A stretch of 64,000 nucleotides of DNA from Clostridiaceae bacterium (GCA_904501705.1 CAJGCA010000001.1:18169-82168); one strand, 5' to 3'; positions 9,218 to 19,584 are shown, counted from the stretch's first letter. Notes: generated by a model not told the origin, from the letters alone. Translations and numbers: made by a program.

Positions 9218-10246
9218 TTGAAAAAAATCCGCATTGCTATGAGCGCCATTCTGTGCTTTACTCTGTTGAGCGGTTGTTCAATCGACATCACCGTTCGTGA
9301 TGAGAACGGTAGTAGCATCGCCATCCCTGACGGTGTGGATTCAGCGATTGAAAATGCCTTTTCTAATGTTATGAATACATCTTCCAGCAAAGAAGGATCC
9401 TCAACAACACAAAGCACAGCCGCTACGGGGGAAAGCAAAACATCCGACGGCGCTGCATCTACTACCTCAACTGTTAATGCCCCATCAAAGGCTACCAATT
9501 CAACTACATCTACGCAAAAGACACCTTCTGTTCAACAGAACATCCCTGCTTCGTCAAAGTATATCACCGGCATATCCATCAACAAAATGCCGAATAAGAC
9601 GACCTATATCTCCGGCGACCAACAGCTTAACACTACCGGTCTGACAATTAACCGCTTATACAGCGACGGATCAAGCGATACTATAAGCAGTGGCTTCAGA
9701 GTCATGGGCTTCAACACGAGAAATCCCGGCACAAAAAAGTTGACAATTGTATATGAGCACGAAAACGGCTCGGTATTAACCTGTGAGTACTCCATTAATG
9801 TCAAAAAGAAACAGCACGACACACCGAATATTGAAAACAAATTCCATCACGATAAAGAGAACGAAGTTCTAAAGCTAATCAACGAGGTACGTAAAAAGGC
9901 CGGCCTCAATGAACTTAAGATGGATAACGGCAAGATGATGAATGCTGCCGACATCCGCGCTAAAGAGATTACGATTGACTTTGAGCACGAACGCCCCGAC
10001 CATGACAAATGGGACACTGTATACGATGAAGAGGGTGCCAGCTATAATACACGCGGAGAAAACCTCGGTAAAAATGCCATTCCCACTGACGAAAACTCTG
10101 TCGTGCAAGGCATCTTTGACGCTTGGATGAACTCTACTGAGCACAAAAAGAATATTTTGAACCCTGCCTTCACGCATGTCAGCATCGCCTGTCTCGAACA
10201 CAAAGGACACTTCTACTGGGTGCAGTTATTCGGCGCAAACGGGTAA
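9218..10246 (+). CDS. Lipoprotein with Ig-like and CAP/SCP (YkwD-type) domains
   Basis: Translation starts at TTG 9218, seven bases after a strong GAGGAGG. The 342-residue product has a lipoprotein signal ending in the lipobox LLSGC (lipidated Cys20), a Ser/Thr-rich linker (about 50-105), a bacterial Ig-like domain (about 112-195; ITGISINKMP, repeated Gly/Thr strands) and a C-terminal CAP domain (about 212-342) with the family-typical LINEVRKKAGL, GENLGKN and WMNSTEHKKNILNP. CAP proteins of this type (YkwD, SafA-associated proteins) act outside the cell, often at the wall or spore surface; no enzymatic role is assured. It is last in the SPFH operon and more AT-rich than the genes before it. 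Confidence 0.88.
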   Translation: MKKIRIAMSAILCFTLLSGCSIDITVRDENGSSIAIPDGVDSAIENAFSNVMNTSSSKEGSSTTQSTAATGESKTSDGAASTTSTVNAPSKATNSTTSTQKTPSVQQNIPASSKYITGISINKMPNKTTYISGDQQLNTTGLTINRLYSDGSSDTISSGFRVMGFNTRNPGTKKLTIVYEHENGSVLTCEYSINVKKKQHDTPNIENKFHHDKENEVLKLINEVRKKAGLNELKMDNGKMMNAADIRAKEITIDFEHERPDHDKWDTVYDEEGASYNTRGENLGKNAIPTDENSVVQGIFDAWMNSTEHKKNILNPAFTHVSIACLEHKGHFYWVQLFGANG

Positions 10247-10289
10247 CTCGGATTATTTTTAGGATTTTAAAAAAACTTTTAAAAAGCCC

Positions 10290-10318
10290 TTGACAAACCG
10301 ATCTTCTCGCGTTATAAT
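10290..10318 (+). promoter_or_regulatory. Near-consensus promoter for tRNA-Leu
   Basis: Perfect -35 TTGACA (10290-10295) and perfect -10 TATAAT (10313-10318) with a 17-bp spacer, 43 bases before the tRNA. This is typical of a strong stable-RNA promoter. Confidence 0.9.
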
Positions 10319-10361
10319 TCTATTCGTTCCGCGGCGATCAGCCGAGAACACAATAGAATAT

Positions 10362-10448
10362 GCGGATATGGCGGAATTGGCAGACGCGCTAGATTCAGGT
10401 TCTAGTCGGGGCAACTCGGTGGAGGTTCAAGTCCTCTTATCCGCACCA
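10362..10448 (+). tRNA. tRNA-Leu (anticodon CAG)
   Basis: An 87-nt class II tRNA. The acceptor stem GCGGATA pairs with TATCCGC, then discriminator A and an encoded CCA end (10446-10448). The D-arm contains GGCGGAATTGGCAGACGC, the anticodon stem CTAGA/TCTAG encloses loop TTCAGGT giving anticodon CAG (reads CUG), a long variable arm follows, and the T-loop is GTTCAAG. The acceptor, anticodon stem and T-arm are complementary, so the gene appears intact. Confidence 0.97.
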
Positions 10449-10489
10449 AAAACAAAGAACCCAACCATTTGGTTGGGTTCTTTGTTTTT
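10448..10489 (+). terminator. Terminator after tRNA-Leu
   Basis: A near-perfect inverted repeat (about 19 bp, 10448-10466 with 10471-10489) with a 4-nt loop ATTT starts right at the tRNA CCA end, and its distal arm finishes in a T run. The A-run/T-run symmetry would let it work in both directions. Confidence 0.9.
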
Positions 10490-10577
10490 GGTGTATGGTA
10501 AGAAACGACGCAGATGTTACCTTGTTTTTTGCAAAAAAATAATAATCTTCTTCCCATTATTTCTATAAGTAGTATTA

Positions 10578-10607
10578 TTGACAACATGATATTGTGTATG
10601 GTAAAAT
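10578..10607 (+). promoter_or_regulatory. Promoter for the OPT transporter gene
   Basis: -35 TTGACA (10578-10583), 18-bp spacer, -10 TAAAAT (10602-10607), leaving a leader of about 65 nt before the ATG. Confidence 0.68.
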
Positions 10608-10678
10608 TATTGAGTATGTTTTTTGGAAAATACAATCCTTGAGGTTGTCTTTTTAATATATCTGAACAGGAGAATACT

Positions 10679-12601
10679 ATGGAAGAGAAAAAAGAATTTC
10701 AGCCGTATATTCCTGCCAACAAGGTCACACCCGAACTGACGGTAACGTCGGTCATTATGGGCATCCTGCTGGCGGTTATATTCGGTGCCGCGAACGCCTA
10801 CCTTGGTCTTCGCGTCGGTATGACGGTGTCGGCTTCTATCCCCGCTGCCGTTATCGCGATGGGAGTCATTCGCGTTATTATGCGCAAGAACTCCATCCTC
10901 GAAAGCAACCTCGTGCAGACCATCGGCTCTGCCGGTGAATCCCTTGCCGCTGGTGCAATCTTCACCCTTCCCGCTCTGTATCTGTGGGCACGTGAAGGCG
11001 TGATGGAAAAGCCCGGTCTCGTTGAGATCACCCTCATCGCCCTCATCGGCGGTCTGCTCGGCGTGTTCTTCATGGTGCCGCTGCGCAATGCGCTCATCGT
11101 ACGCGAGCACGGCACTCTGCCCTATCCCGAAGGACAGGCCTGCGCCGAAGTGCTGCTCGCCGGCGAAAAAGGCGGCGCTAACGCCTCCACCGTATTCGCG
11201 GGTATGGGCTTTGCTGCGCTGTTCAAGTTTATCATCGACGGCCTGAAGCTTGTGCCGAGCGAGGTCAACCTGCGCGGTTCTCTGAAGAACTACCCCGGTA
11301 CGATCGGCACGCAGATCTACCCCGCCGTGATGAGCGTCGGTTACATCTGCGGCCCCCGCATCTCGTCCTATATGTTCGCGGGCGGCATCATCAGCTGGGT
11401 TATTCTCATCCCGCTGATCGTGCTGTTTGGCGGTAATATGCTGATGTACCCCGGCACCGAGACCATCGGCGAGATCTTCGCCGCGAGCGGCGCCGAAGGC
11501 ATTTGGAGCACCTACATCCGCTACATCGGTGCGGGTGCTCTGGCTGCAGGCGGTATCATCAGCCTGATCAAGTCTCTGCCGCTCATCGTACGCACCTTCC
11601 GCGATGCCATCAAGGGCTTCTCGGTCTCCTCCGGCGCGAGCGCCGCTCGTACCGAGCAGGATATCAACCTCAAGATCGTGCTCATTGCCATCCTTGTCCT
11701 GACACTGGCCGTATGGCTGGTGCCTGCGATCCCTGTGTCGCTGATCGGCGCGATCATCGTGGTCATCTTCGGCTTCTTCTTCGCGACCGTTTCTTCCCGC
11801 ATGGTCGGCTTGGTCGGTAGCAGTAACAACCCCGTTTCGGGTATGGCGATTGCAACGCTGCTCATCGCCACGCTGATCCTCAAGCTCACCGGCGAAGCCG
11901 GTGCGGACGGTATGCAAGCAGCAATCGCCATCGGCTCGATTATCTGCATCGTCGCAGCGATCTCCGGCGACACCTCGCAAGACCTTAAGACCGGTTATCT
12001 GCTCGGCGCGACGCCGAAAAAGCAGCAGATCGGCGAGGTCATCGGTGTTGTCGCATCGGCGCTGGCAATCGGCGCAACCCTCAACCTGCTGGATAGCGCT
12101 TGGGGCTTTGGCTCTGCCGAGCTTGCTGCTCCGCAGGCGACGCTGATGAAGATGGTCATTGAAGGCATTATGAGCGGCAACCTGCCCTGGGGTCTGATCC
12201 TCATCGGTGTGTGTCTGGCGGTCGTTGTCGAGATCCTCGGCATCCCGGTTCTGCCCGTTGCCATCGGTATCTATCTGCCCGTACAACTCAACGCCTGCAT
12301 TATGGTCGGCGGTGTCATCCGTTGGTTCTTCGATAAGATGAAGGAGGGTGACAACAAAGAGCAGACGGTCAGCAACGGTATCCTCTTCTGCTCCGGTATG
12401 ATCGCGGGTGAAGGCTTGGTCGGCATTCTGCTGGCCATCCTCGCGGTGTTCGGTGTTGGCGAGCTACTGGATCTGTCCGGCAAGCTCAACCTGCCTGAAT
12501 GGGCTGCCACCATCGGCTCGGTGATCGTTTTCGCACTGATCATCCTCTCTCTGCTCGCTTTCACCATCTGGAAAAAGCAGCCGAAGAAGACGGAAGAATA
12601 A
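10679..12601 (+). CDS. OPT family oligopeptide transporter
   Basis: A 640-residue polytopic protein of the oligopeptide transporter superfamily (bacterial peptide/siderophore branch). It opens with the family-typical FQPYIPANKVTPELTVTSVIMG, then AANAYLGLRVGMTVSASIPAAVI, and carries LPYPEGQACAEVL (about 142-154). About 14-16 hydrophobic segments are visible, ending in a short basic tail (KKQPKKTEE). Substrates of bacterial members are poorly known; small peptides or metal-chelate complexes are likely. The start has CAGGAGA 7 bases upstream. The stop is one base before the PqqD-like gene, so the two should be co-translated. Confidence 0.92.
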   Translation: MEEKKEFQPYIPANKVTPELTVTSVIMGILLAVIFGAANAYLGLRVGMTVSASIPAAVIAMGVIRVIMRKNSILESNLVQTIGSAGESLAAGAIFTLPALYLWAREGVMEKPGLVEITLIALIGGLLGVFFMVPLRNALIVREHGTLPYPEGQACAEVLLAGEKGGANASTVFAGMGFAALFKFIIDGLKLVPSEVNLRGSLKNYPGTIGTQIYPAVMSVGYICGPRISSYMFAGGIISWVILIPLIVLFGGNMLMYPGTETIGEIFAASGAEGIWSTYIRYIGAGALAAGGIISLIKSLPLIVRTFRDAIKGFSVSSGASAARTEQDINLKIVLIAILVLTLAVWLVPAIPVSLIGAIIVVIFGFFFATVSSRMVGLVGSSNNPVSGMAIATLLIATLILKLTGEAGADGMQAAIAIGSIICIVAAISGDTSQDLKTGYLLGATPKKQQIGEVIGVVASALAIGATLNLLDSAWGFGSAELAAPQATLMKMVIEGIMSGNLPWGLILIGVCLAVVVEILGIPVLPVAIGIYLPVQLNACIMVGGVIRWFFDKMKEGDNKEQTVSNGILFCSGMIAGEGLVGILLAILAVFGVGELLDLSGKLNLPEWAATIGSVIVFALIILSLLAFTIWKKQPKKTEE

Positions 12602-12602
12602 T

Positions 12603-12953
12603 ATGAAGAAAAAACCGATCATCATCCCCGAGAACTATCTGGAACGTATCCCCTGCCGTCCCGCATCCATCCCTTGGACGACGGACAACGCGGGAATCGT
12701 AACGCTCGAGATCGAAAACGCCGGTTGGGCGAATCGACTAGCGCAAAAGCTGTTTGGTCGCCCGAAAACCAGCTACATCCATCTGGATACGATGGGAAGC
12801 TTTGTCTGGCCGTTGCTGGATGGTGAAAAGAGCATCACCGAACTCGGCAAGCTCGTCGACGAGCATTTTGGCGAAGAAGCTCATCCGCTGTATGAGCGGC
12901 TGGCACGCTATTTCCAGATTCTCGACAGCTACCACTTCATCGAGTGGAAATAA
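12603..12953 (+). CDS. PqqD-like peptide-chaperone family protein
   Basis: A 116-residue soluble protein. Residues about 55-115 fit the PqqD fold: a strand followed by LDTMGSFVWPLLDG, then KSITELGKLVDEHFGEE and a C-terminal helix. In characterised cases PqqD-like domains bind a precursor peptide and present it to a radical SAM enzyme. None is found here; instead the gene is fused operonically to an OPT transporter (one-base gap). The role is therefore unknown. The N-terminal 50 residues (rich in Pro, with IPWTTDNAG) are not part of the usual PqqD domain. Confidence 0.75.
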   Translation: MKKKPIIIPENYLERIPCRPASIPWTTDNAGIVTLEIENAGWANRLAQKLFGRPKTSYIHLDTMGSFVWPLLDGEKSITELGKLVDEHFGEEAHPLYERLARYFQILDSYHFIEWK

Positions 12954-12959
12954 CAAACG

Positions 12960-12992
12960 AAAAAGCGGAGAGCAATACGCTCTCCGCTTTTT
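12960..12992. terminator. Bidirectional terminator between the OPT operon and pepD
   Basis: A 13-bp perfect stem AAAAGCGGAGAGC (12961-12973) with its complement (12979-12991) and a 5-nt loop. T-rich flanks occur in both directions, so it serves both the rightward OPT-PqqD operon and the leftward pepD. Confidence 0.9.
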
Positions 12993-12999
12993 GCTATTG

Positions 13000-14412
13000 T
13001 TATAAGCTCTTCAGAATCTCGCAAACATAGCGATAAACGCGCTCGACGGAAGAAATCGACAGCCGCTCGCGGCAGGTGTGGATATCCTGCATATCGGGGC
13101 CGATGGACACGGCGTCAAGACCGGGCAGTTTATCGCACAGATAGCCGCACTCAAGACCTGCATGAATTGCGACAACCTTCGCCTGAGAGCCGTACATCCT
13201 CTTCCAAACCGCGCACATCGTGTCGCGCAGACGAGACTCCTTGCAATATTCCCACGCAGGATAATCGCCGCTTGATTCGCAACGGCCGCCACAGGATTGC
13301 GCGACCGTCTTCACACGCGCGAGCAACGCCGCTTTCTCTTCGCCGACGCTGCTGCGCAGACCAAAGCTCGCCTTGACCGCGTCGCCCTCTGTCTTGAGAA
13401 TTCCAAGATTGAGCGAGGTCTGCACCAAGCCGTCGATCGACTCGCTCATCGAGATAATGCCGTTCGGCACTGTTGTCAGAAACTCCACAACACGCCGCGT
13501 GGCTTCATCAGTCATCGTATAATTCTCCGCGATCGCGTGCTCGACCGTCACCGTTAGGTTAGAATCCCCCTCAATACGATGCTCCTGTGCATAGGCTGCG
13601 CCAAACGGGGTGATATCCTTCGTCGCGGCAAGCACACAGGTCGTCTTGCACGGTATGGCGTTATCTTTCTGACCTCCTTCAATGCGGACGATGCGATAGG
13701 TCTCCAGCGTTTGCAGGAACTGCCCCATCACGACATTGGAATTGAGACGCCCCTTGTCGATCTCGACGCCGGAATGACCGCCCTGCAGTCCATCAACCGT
13801 AATCTTATAGGTGTTCCAGTAATTGTAGATACGCTCGATCGGCAGAGCGACATCAGCGCGCAAACCGCCCGCGCAGCTAACCGTCAGTACGCCCTCTTCC
13901 TCAGAATCAATATTAATGAGCAAACGTCCATCCAAGGCTGCACCATCCAAGCCAGCAGCACCCAAGAGACCGATCTCCTCATCGACAGTAAGCAGCACCT
14001 CGAGCGGCGGATGCGGCAAGTCGTCCGCATCTAGAATCGCCAACGCCATCGCCACCGCAATACCGTCGTCGCCGCCAAGAGTCGTGCCCTCGGCAAACAG
14101 CCAATCGCCGTCGACTGCGAGCTCCAGTCCATCTTTCTCGAAATCAATGGTGCAGTCTGGCGCTTTCTCGCAAACCATATCTAAATGCCCTTGGAGAATG
14201 ACGGCGGGATGATCCTCATAACCGGCTGTTGCGGCTTTCTTGATAATCACATTGCCGAGCGTGTCCTGCACATGAGCAAGGCCGTGCGCCTCGGCGAATG
14301 CCACGCAGTAGGCGCTGATCGCGGCGGTGTTCCCAGAGCCGTGCGGGATCGCCGCGAGTTCCTCAAAATAATGAAATACCCGTTCAGGTTGTAATCCAGC
14401 TAATTTATTCAT
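13000..14412 (-). CDS. pepD: Aminoacyl-histidine dipeptidase (M20C, PepD)
   Basis: Cytosolic zinc di-/tripeptidase that cleaves unspecific dipeptides, including Xaa-His. The 470-residue form starts at ATG 14412 (GGAGGG upstream); an in-frame ATG at 14490 would add 26 atypical residues. Metal-site motifs are GHLDMV (first His and Asp), GGDDGIAVAMA (bridging Asp), DEEIG (catalytic Glu pair) and, near the C-terminus, IHAGLECG. The dimerisation/lid domain lies at about 185-370. It is monocistronic, with its own promoter and terminator. Confidence 0.94.
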   Translation of the reverse strand: MNKLAGLQPERVFHYFEELAAIPHGSGNTAAISAYCVAFAEAHGLAHVQDTLGNVIIKKAATAGYEDHPAVILQGHLDMVCEKAPDCTIDFEKDGLELAVDGDWLFAEGTTLGGDDGIAVAMALAILDADDLPHPPLEVLLTVDEEIGLLGAAGLDGAALDGRLLINIDSEEEGVLTVSCAGGLRADVALPIERIYNYWNTYKITVDGLQGGHSGVEIDKGRLNSNVVMGQFLQTLETYRIVRIEGGQKDNAIPCKTTCVLAATKDITPFGAAYAQEHRIEGDSNLTVTVEHAIAENYTMTDEATRRVVEFLTTVPNGIISMSESIDGLVQTSLNLGILKTEGDAVKASFGLRSSVGEEKAALLARVKTVAQSCGGRCESSGDYPAWEYCKESRLRDTMCAVWKRMYGSQAKVVAIHAGLECGYLCDKLPGLDAVSIGPDMQDIHTCRERLSISSVERVYRYVCEILKSL

Positions 14413-14442
14413 CGTGACCCTCCGTTTACGGTTGCTGGATGT

Positions 14443-14471
14443 ATTGTACCACAAAACCCTGCAATATACAA
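14443..14471 (-). promoter_or_regulatory. Promoter for pepD
   Basis: Read leftward: -35 TTGTAT (14471-14466), 17-bp spacer, -10 TACAAT (14448-14443). It sits a few bases beyond the groEL terminator. Confidence 0.65.
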
Positions 14472-14474
14472 GAG

Positions 14475-14509
14475 AAAAAGCCGAATGCAAAACTGCATTC
14501 GACTTTTTC
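14475..14509 (-). terminator. Terminator after groEL
   Basis: The stem AAAAG-c-CGAATGCA / TGCATTCG-a-CTTTT has one mismatch and an AAAC loop, about 11 bases past the groEL stop, with T-rich flanks. It isolates groESL from pepD. Confidence 0.85.
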
Positions 14510-14519
14510 TTGCATTATC

Positions 14520-16496
<1,977 letters not shown>

Positions 16497-16510
16497 TTAC
16501 CAAACAAAAG

Positions 16511-16537
16511 TTAGCACTCTCCTATCTCGAGTGCTAA
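16511..16537. promoter_or_regulatory. CIRCE operator (HrcA binding site)
   Basis: A perfect 9-9-9 inverted repeat, TTAGCACTC-N9-GAGTGCTAA, identical to the Firmicutes CIRCE consensus. It covers the predicted transcription start of groESL, so HrcA binding would block initiation until heat or unfolded protein titrates GroEL. hrcA itself is not in the window. Confidence 0.98.
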
Positions 16538-16541
16538 CTCT

Positions 16542-16569
16542 ATTGTACCCCATTTTTTTGAAAAATCAA
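16542..16569 (-). promoter_or_regulatory. Promoter of groESL
   Basis: Read leftward: -35 TTGATT (16569-16564), 16-bp spacer, -10 TACAAT (16547-16542), immediately upstream of CIRCE. This arrangement is standard for HrcA-repressed sigma-A promoters. Confidence 0.85.
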
Positions 16570-16607
16570 GTATATTTTGGAACATTTTTCATTTTTTAAA
16601 AAATTGT

Positions 16608-17576
16608 TCATAAAGCAGATGCAACAAACGCCCCATCGATGACCTCGTGTGCCGCCTTTTTCGCCTCGACAACCGCCGCAGGGACGACAAAACGATAGGC
16701 GCTCGGTAAGATGGTAAACGACATCTTGTTGGAACAGGCACATTCGCCGTCAACCGTGCAGTAGGTGTCTTTTTTTGCGGTGACGGACATCGCTGTGCCG
16801 CGAATGTGCTCACAATAGGATAAATCGTCATAGTTGCCCGCTTTGTATTTCTTAAGGAAAGGCAACACACGGAAGCGACTAATCTTCTTGACCAGCACAA
16901 AATCCAGTAAGCCGTCATCCTCAATCGCGTGCGGCGCGCCGCGGTAGCCGCCGCCGTAATACTGCCCGTTCGCCGCCAATGCAAGGAAATACTTGTCGCT
17001 TCGCTCGACCGTGCCGTTCTCGCTCTCGATAACGATATTCATTTCATCCCCGATCGGATGACAAAATACGTCCACAATCGCGAGATTGTACGCGAGCGAG
17101 CCACTCACGCCGGGCAGGTGCTTATAGCGGTTCATCTTTGCCGCTACCTTAGCGTCCATACCGATCGCCGCAATGTTGAGCGACAACTTCCCATCACAGT
17201 CGACAGCATCCACAGGAATCGCTACGCCCTCAATGAGCGCGGGCAGATCAAGGAAAACATCACTACCGCCAAACGTTCGCACGTAGTCGTTACCGGAGCC
17301 GCAAGGAACGACCGTCAGTTCGGCATCGCCGCCCTGCGGCATGCCGCTCGCCGTCTCCTGCAAGGTTCCGTCCCCTCCGCAGGCGTACAGTCGCACGCGA
17401 TCCCCTTTGGCGCATTCTTCCTGCGCGATACGGGTGGCAGCGCCTACCGCATCAGTTAAACGGATGCAATACTCTTCTTCAGGGTGAGCGGAGAAATATG
17501 TTACGATCTGCTCGCGAAGAGACAGAGCAAATTGCTTTTTCCCCGCACATGGATTGAGAATGAATACGTGACGCAT
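16608..17576 (-). CDS. Diacylglycerol/lipid kinase family protein (DagK/YegS-like)
   Basis: A 322-residue ATP-dependent lipid kinase of the DAGK_cat family, probably recycling diacylglycerol to phosphatidic acid. The N-terminus reads VFILNPCAGKK; the nucleotide site has ACGGDGTLQE (about 68-77), followed by VVPCGSGNDYVR and, later, DGLLDFVLV of the C-terminal beta-sandwich. AAAGGAGG lies 8 bases before the ATG. It follows the THUMP methyltransferase by 25 bases on the same strand and is probably co-transcribed. Substrate (DAG versus another lipid) is inferred from family only. Confidence 0.9.
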   Translation of the reverse strand: MRHVFILNPCAGKKQFALSLREQIVTYFSAHPEEEYCIRLTDAVGAATRIAQEECAKGDRVRLYACGGDGTLQETASGMPQGGDAELTVVPCGSGNDYVRTFGGSDVFLDLPALIEGVAIPVDAVDCDGKLSLNIAAIGMDAKVAAKMNRYKHLPGVSGSLAYNLAIVDVFCHPIGDEMNIVIESENGTVERSDKYFLALAANGQYYGGGYRGAPHAIEDDGLLDFVLVKKISRFRVLPFLKKYKAGNYDDLSYCEHIRGTAMSVTAKKDTYCTVDGECACSNKMSFTILPSAYRFVVPAAVVEAKKAAHEVIDGAFVASAL

Positions 17577-17601
17577 ACGACACGCCTCCTTTTAACGATC
17601 C

Positions 17602-18717
17602 TTATTTATAATACATATAAAGCTGACATTTCAGCATACCGTTATAGAGCTTGCGGCGTTTATCTGCGGGACGACCGAACAGCTCCTCGAACTGTTCGTG
17701 CGGACTGATGATCGCATAACTCCAACCGGCTTTTGGTGCAAACACCTTACCCATCACGCGGTAAAGTTCTTCCGCCGCCTTTACGTCCAGCAGTCGCTCG
17801 CCGTACGGCGGGTTGCACAGCACCGTGCCGCTGTCACCATCGGGCACAAACGAACGGATATCCGTCTGCGCGGTGGATATACAACTCCCTACACCCGCTT
17901 TTTGCGCGTTCTCTTTCGCTAATTTCAGCACCTCAGCGTCAATATCTCCACCTCGTGCCGCAAAGGTCACATCGCGCTCGAATTCCCGTGCACGCGTACG
18001 CTCCTGTTTCCAAACATCCTCCGGAATGCTACCCCAATGCATCGCCGAGAAACCTCGACGAATACCCGGTGCAATACCCTTGGCCGCGAGCGCCGCCTCA
18101 ATTATCAGGGTTCCCGAACCGCAGCAGGGATCACAGACAAGCTGTGCGCGCCGCGCGCGGGTCACATCGACGATCGCCGCCGCCAGCGTTTCTTTGATCG
18201 GCGCGCCGCCGGCGACTGTGCGATAACCACGCTTGTGCAATCCGGCGCCGCTGGTATCCAACATCAGCGTCGCCTCATCCTTTAGTATCGTGAACTGCAC
18301 TTGACATTTACAGCCCGTTTCATTGAGAAAACGCGTATCGTATGCATCGCGCAGATGTTCCACGATCGCCTTTTTGATGATCGACTGGCAGTCGGGAACG
18401 CTGTGGAGCTTAGAATTGAGCGACCATCCCTTCACAGGGAACGCATCTGCACGACCGATCCAACGTTCCCACGACAGCGCGCGCACGCCTTCGAACAGCT
18501 CATCGAAAGACCGCGCGGCAAACCGGCCGAGCACAATCAGAATTCGTTCAGCATAACGCGAGGAGATATTCGCCCGCGCAAGCATCGACAGATCACCGTT
18601 AAACAGCACCCGTCCGTTCTCGGGGCGAACATTCTCCGCGCCCATGCGGCGTAACTCATCGCCCAATATTCCCTCAATGCCAAACAGGCACGGAGCGCAA
18701 AATTCGATCAATTCCAT
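17602..18717 (-). CDS. THUMP-domain class I SAM-dependent RNA methyltransferase (RlmL/YpsC-like)
   Basis: Likely 23S rRNA guanine-N2 methyltransferase of the YcbY/RlmL N-terminal (YpsC) family. Start ATG 18717 (MELIEFCAPCLFG) has AAAGGAA upstream; a longer frame from 18819 lacks a site and is atypical. The 371-residue protein has a ferredoxin-like/THUMP N-terminal half (about 1-155) and a Rossmann methyltransferase half with VCDPCCGSGTLIIEAAL (SAM motif I) and the catalytic NPPYGERL. Target nucleotide assignment is by family analogy. Confidence 0.9.
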   Translation of the reverse strand: MELIEFCAPCLFGIEGILGDELRRMGAENVRPENGRVLFNGDLSMLARANISSRYAERILIVLGRFAARSFDELFEGVRALSWERWIGRADAFPVKGWSLNSKLHSVPDCQSIIKKAIVEHLRDAYDTRFLNETGCKCQVQFTILKDEATLMLDTSGAGLHKRGYRTVAGGAPIKETLAAAIVDVTRARRAQLVCDPCCGSGTLIIEAALAAKGIAPGIRRGFSAMHWGSIPEDVWKQERTRAREFERDVTFAARGGDIDAEVLKLAKENAQKAGVGSCISTAQTDIRSFVPDGDSGTVLCNPPYGERLLDVKAAEELYRVMGKVFAPKAGWSYAIISPHEQFEELFGRPADKRRKLYNGMLKCQLYMYYK

Positions 18718-18772
18718 AATCCCGTTCCTTTTCTCATCACACGCGCGGCACACAACCGCACTTAAACAGCAA

Positions 18773-18817
18773 GAAAGGGAACACATTTTCTCCGACGGAG
18801 AAAAGGCGGTCCCTTTC
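18773..18817 (-). terminator. Probable terminator after the S1-domain gene
   Basis: A two-tier hairpin: inner TTTTCTCC-gac-GGAGAAAA and outer GAAAGGGA/TCCCTTTC, located 17 bases past the S1 gene stop. The leftward T tract is imperfect (CTTTCTTG), so its strength is uncertain. Confidence 0.55.
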
Positions 18818-18833
18818 AAAATGATCCGGATTT

Positions 18834-19280
18834 TTATTGGCCGCCGCGGGGCGTCTTGCGGGCAAATCCGCCGTGCTTGCTATCCATCGAACGCTTGATG
18901 TCGGAAAACTTCTCGTCGCTGGTAGCCTTAAAGCGGCTCATCATATCCTCAAAGTTCTCGCTGCGAGAGGAAGAAGAGTTCCATTCAAAGTTATCAGGGC
19001 GACCGGAAAACGTCTGGCGACGCGGTGCAACAGTGCGCGGTGCAGGCGGCGACGCTTTCTTCATTGAAAGGCTGATCTTACCACCCTCACCAATGCTAAG
19101 CACCTTCACCTTGACAGTCTGTCCCTCAGTGATAAAGTCTCGGATCTCCTTGACGTATGTAGAAGCCACCTCGGAAATATGGACCATACCGGTCTTCTTT
19201 TCCGGGAGCTCGACGAACGCACCAAACTTGGTAATACCGGTAACTTTACCCTCTAATACCGCTCCAACCTCTAACTGCAT
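18834..19280 (-). CDS. S1 RNA-binding domain protein (YabR/GSP13-like)
   Basis: A 148-residue protein. Residues 1-75 are one S1/OB domain (VGAVLEGKVTGITKFGAFVEL, MVHISEVA, GQTVKVKVLSI) and residues 76-148 a basic, Pro/Ser/Arg-rich tail. YabR and GSP13 homologues bind RNA and associate with the 30S ribosome. It sits at the end of the conserved rqcP-yabP-yabQ-divIC-yabR cluster, 22 bases after divIC, matching the Bacillus order. The tail is probably disordered. Confidence 0.9.
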   Translation of the reverse strand: MQLEVGAVLEGKVTGITKFGAFVELPEKKTGMVHISEVASTYVKEIRDFITEGQTVKVKVLSIGEGGKISLSMKKASPPAPRTVAPRRQTFSGRPDNFEWNSSSSRSENFEDMMSRFKATSDEKFSDIKRSMDSKHGGFARKTPRGGQ

Positions 19281-19302
19281 AGACTTCCAAAATCCCCCTA
19301 GG

Positions 19303-19584
19303 TCAATTTACGAACTGATATACCTGATCGTACGGACCGATATAGCCGTCCTCACGCAAATATTGCTCTAAATTCTCATCAATATTGTCGACTTTATTTT
19401 GCAAATCCTCGAGATAGATTTCCTCGACCGCTTTGCGTTCCGCCAGCGCATCAATCTCCGCCTGTTTCTCGTTGAGCTGCATCTGGATCTGCACCAGTTT
19501 GAAAAAGCCGAAGGCTACGACCGCAACTATGACAACACGGAACAAAGCACTATTCTTTTTGCGTTGACGACGCCCTGTTCTCAT
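19303..19584 (-). CDS. divIC: Septum formation initiator family protein (DivIC/FtsB-like)
   Basis: A 93-residue bitopic division protein. It has a very basic cytoplasmic start (MRTGRRQRKK), one membrane helix (about 16-33, VVIVAVVAFGFFKLVQIQM) and an extracytoplasmic leucine/glutamate coiled coil (about 35-75), as in DivIC/FtsB, which bridge FtsQ/DivIB and FtsL. ATG 19584 is chosen for its GGGGGTGG site; the upstream in-frame ATG at 19617 lacks one. Identification leans on both architecture and the conserved neighbourhood. Confidence 0.88.
   Translation of the reverse strand: MRTGRRQRKKNSALFRVVIVAVVAFGFFKLVQIQMQLNEKQAEIDALAERKAVEEIYLEDLQNKVDNIDENLEQYLREDGYIGPYDQVYQFVN

Noticed and set aside
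10290..10568. 92-codon frame spanning tRNA-Leu
   Set aside because: It crosses the tRNA promoter, the tRNA and its terminator; no ribosome binding site.
10607..12286. 559-codon frame antisense to the OPT transporter gene
   Set aside because: Its Asp/His/Arg-rich composition is the typical complement of a hydrophobic membrane-protein gene; no initiation site or family resemblance.
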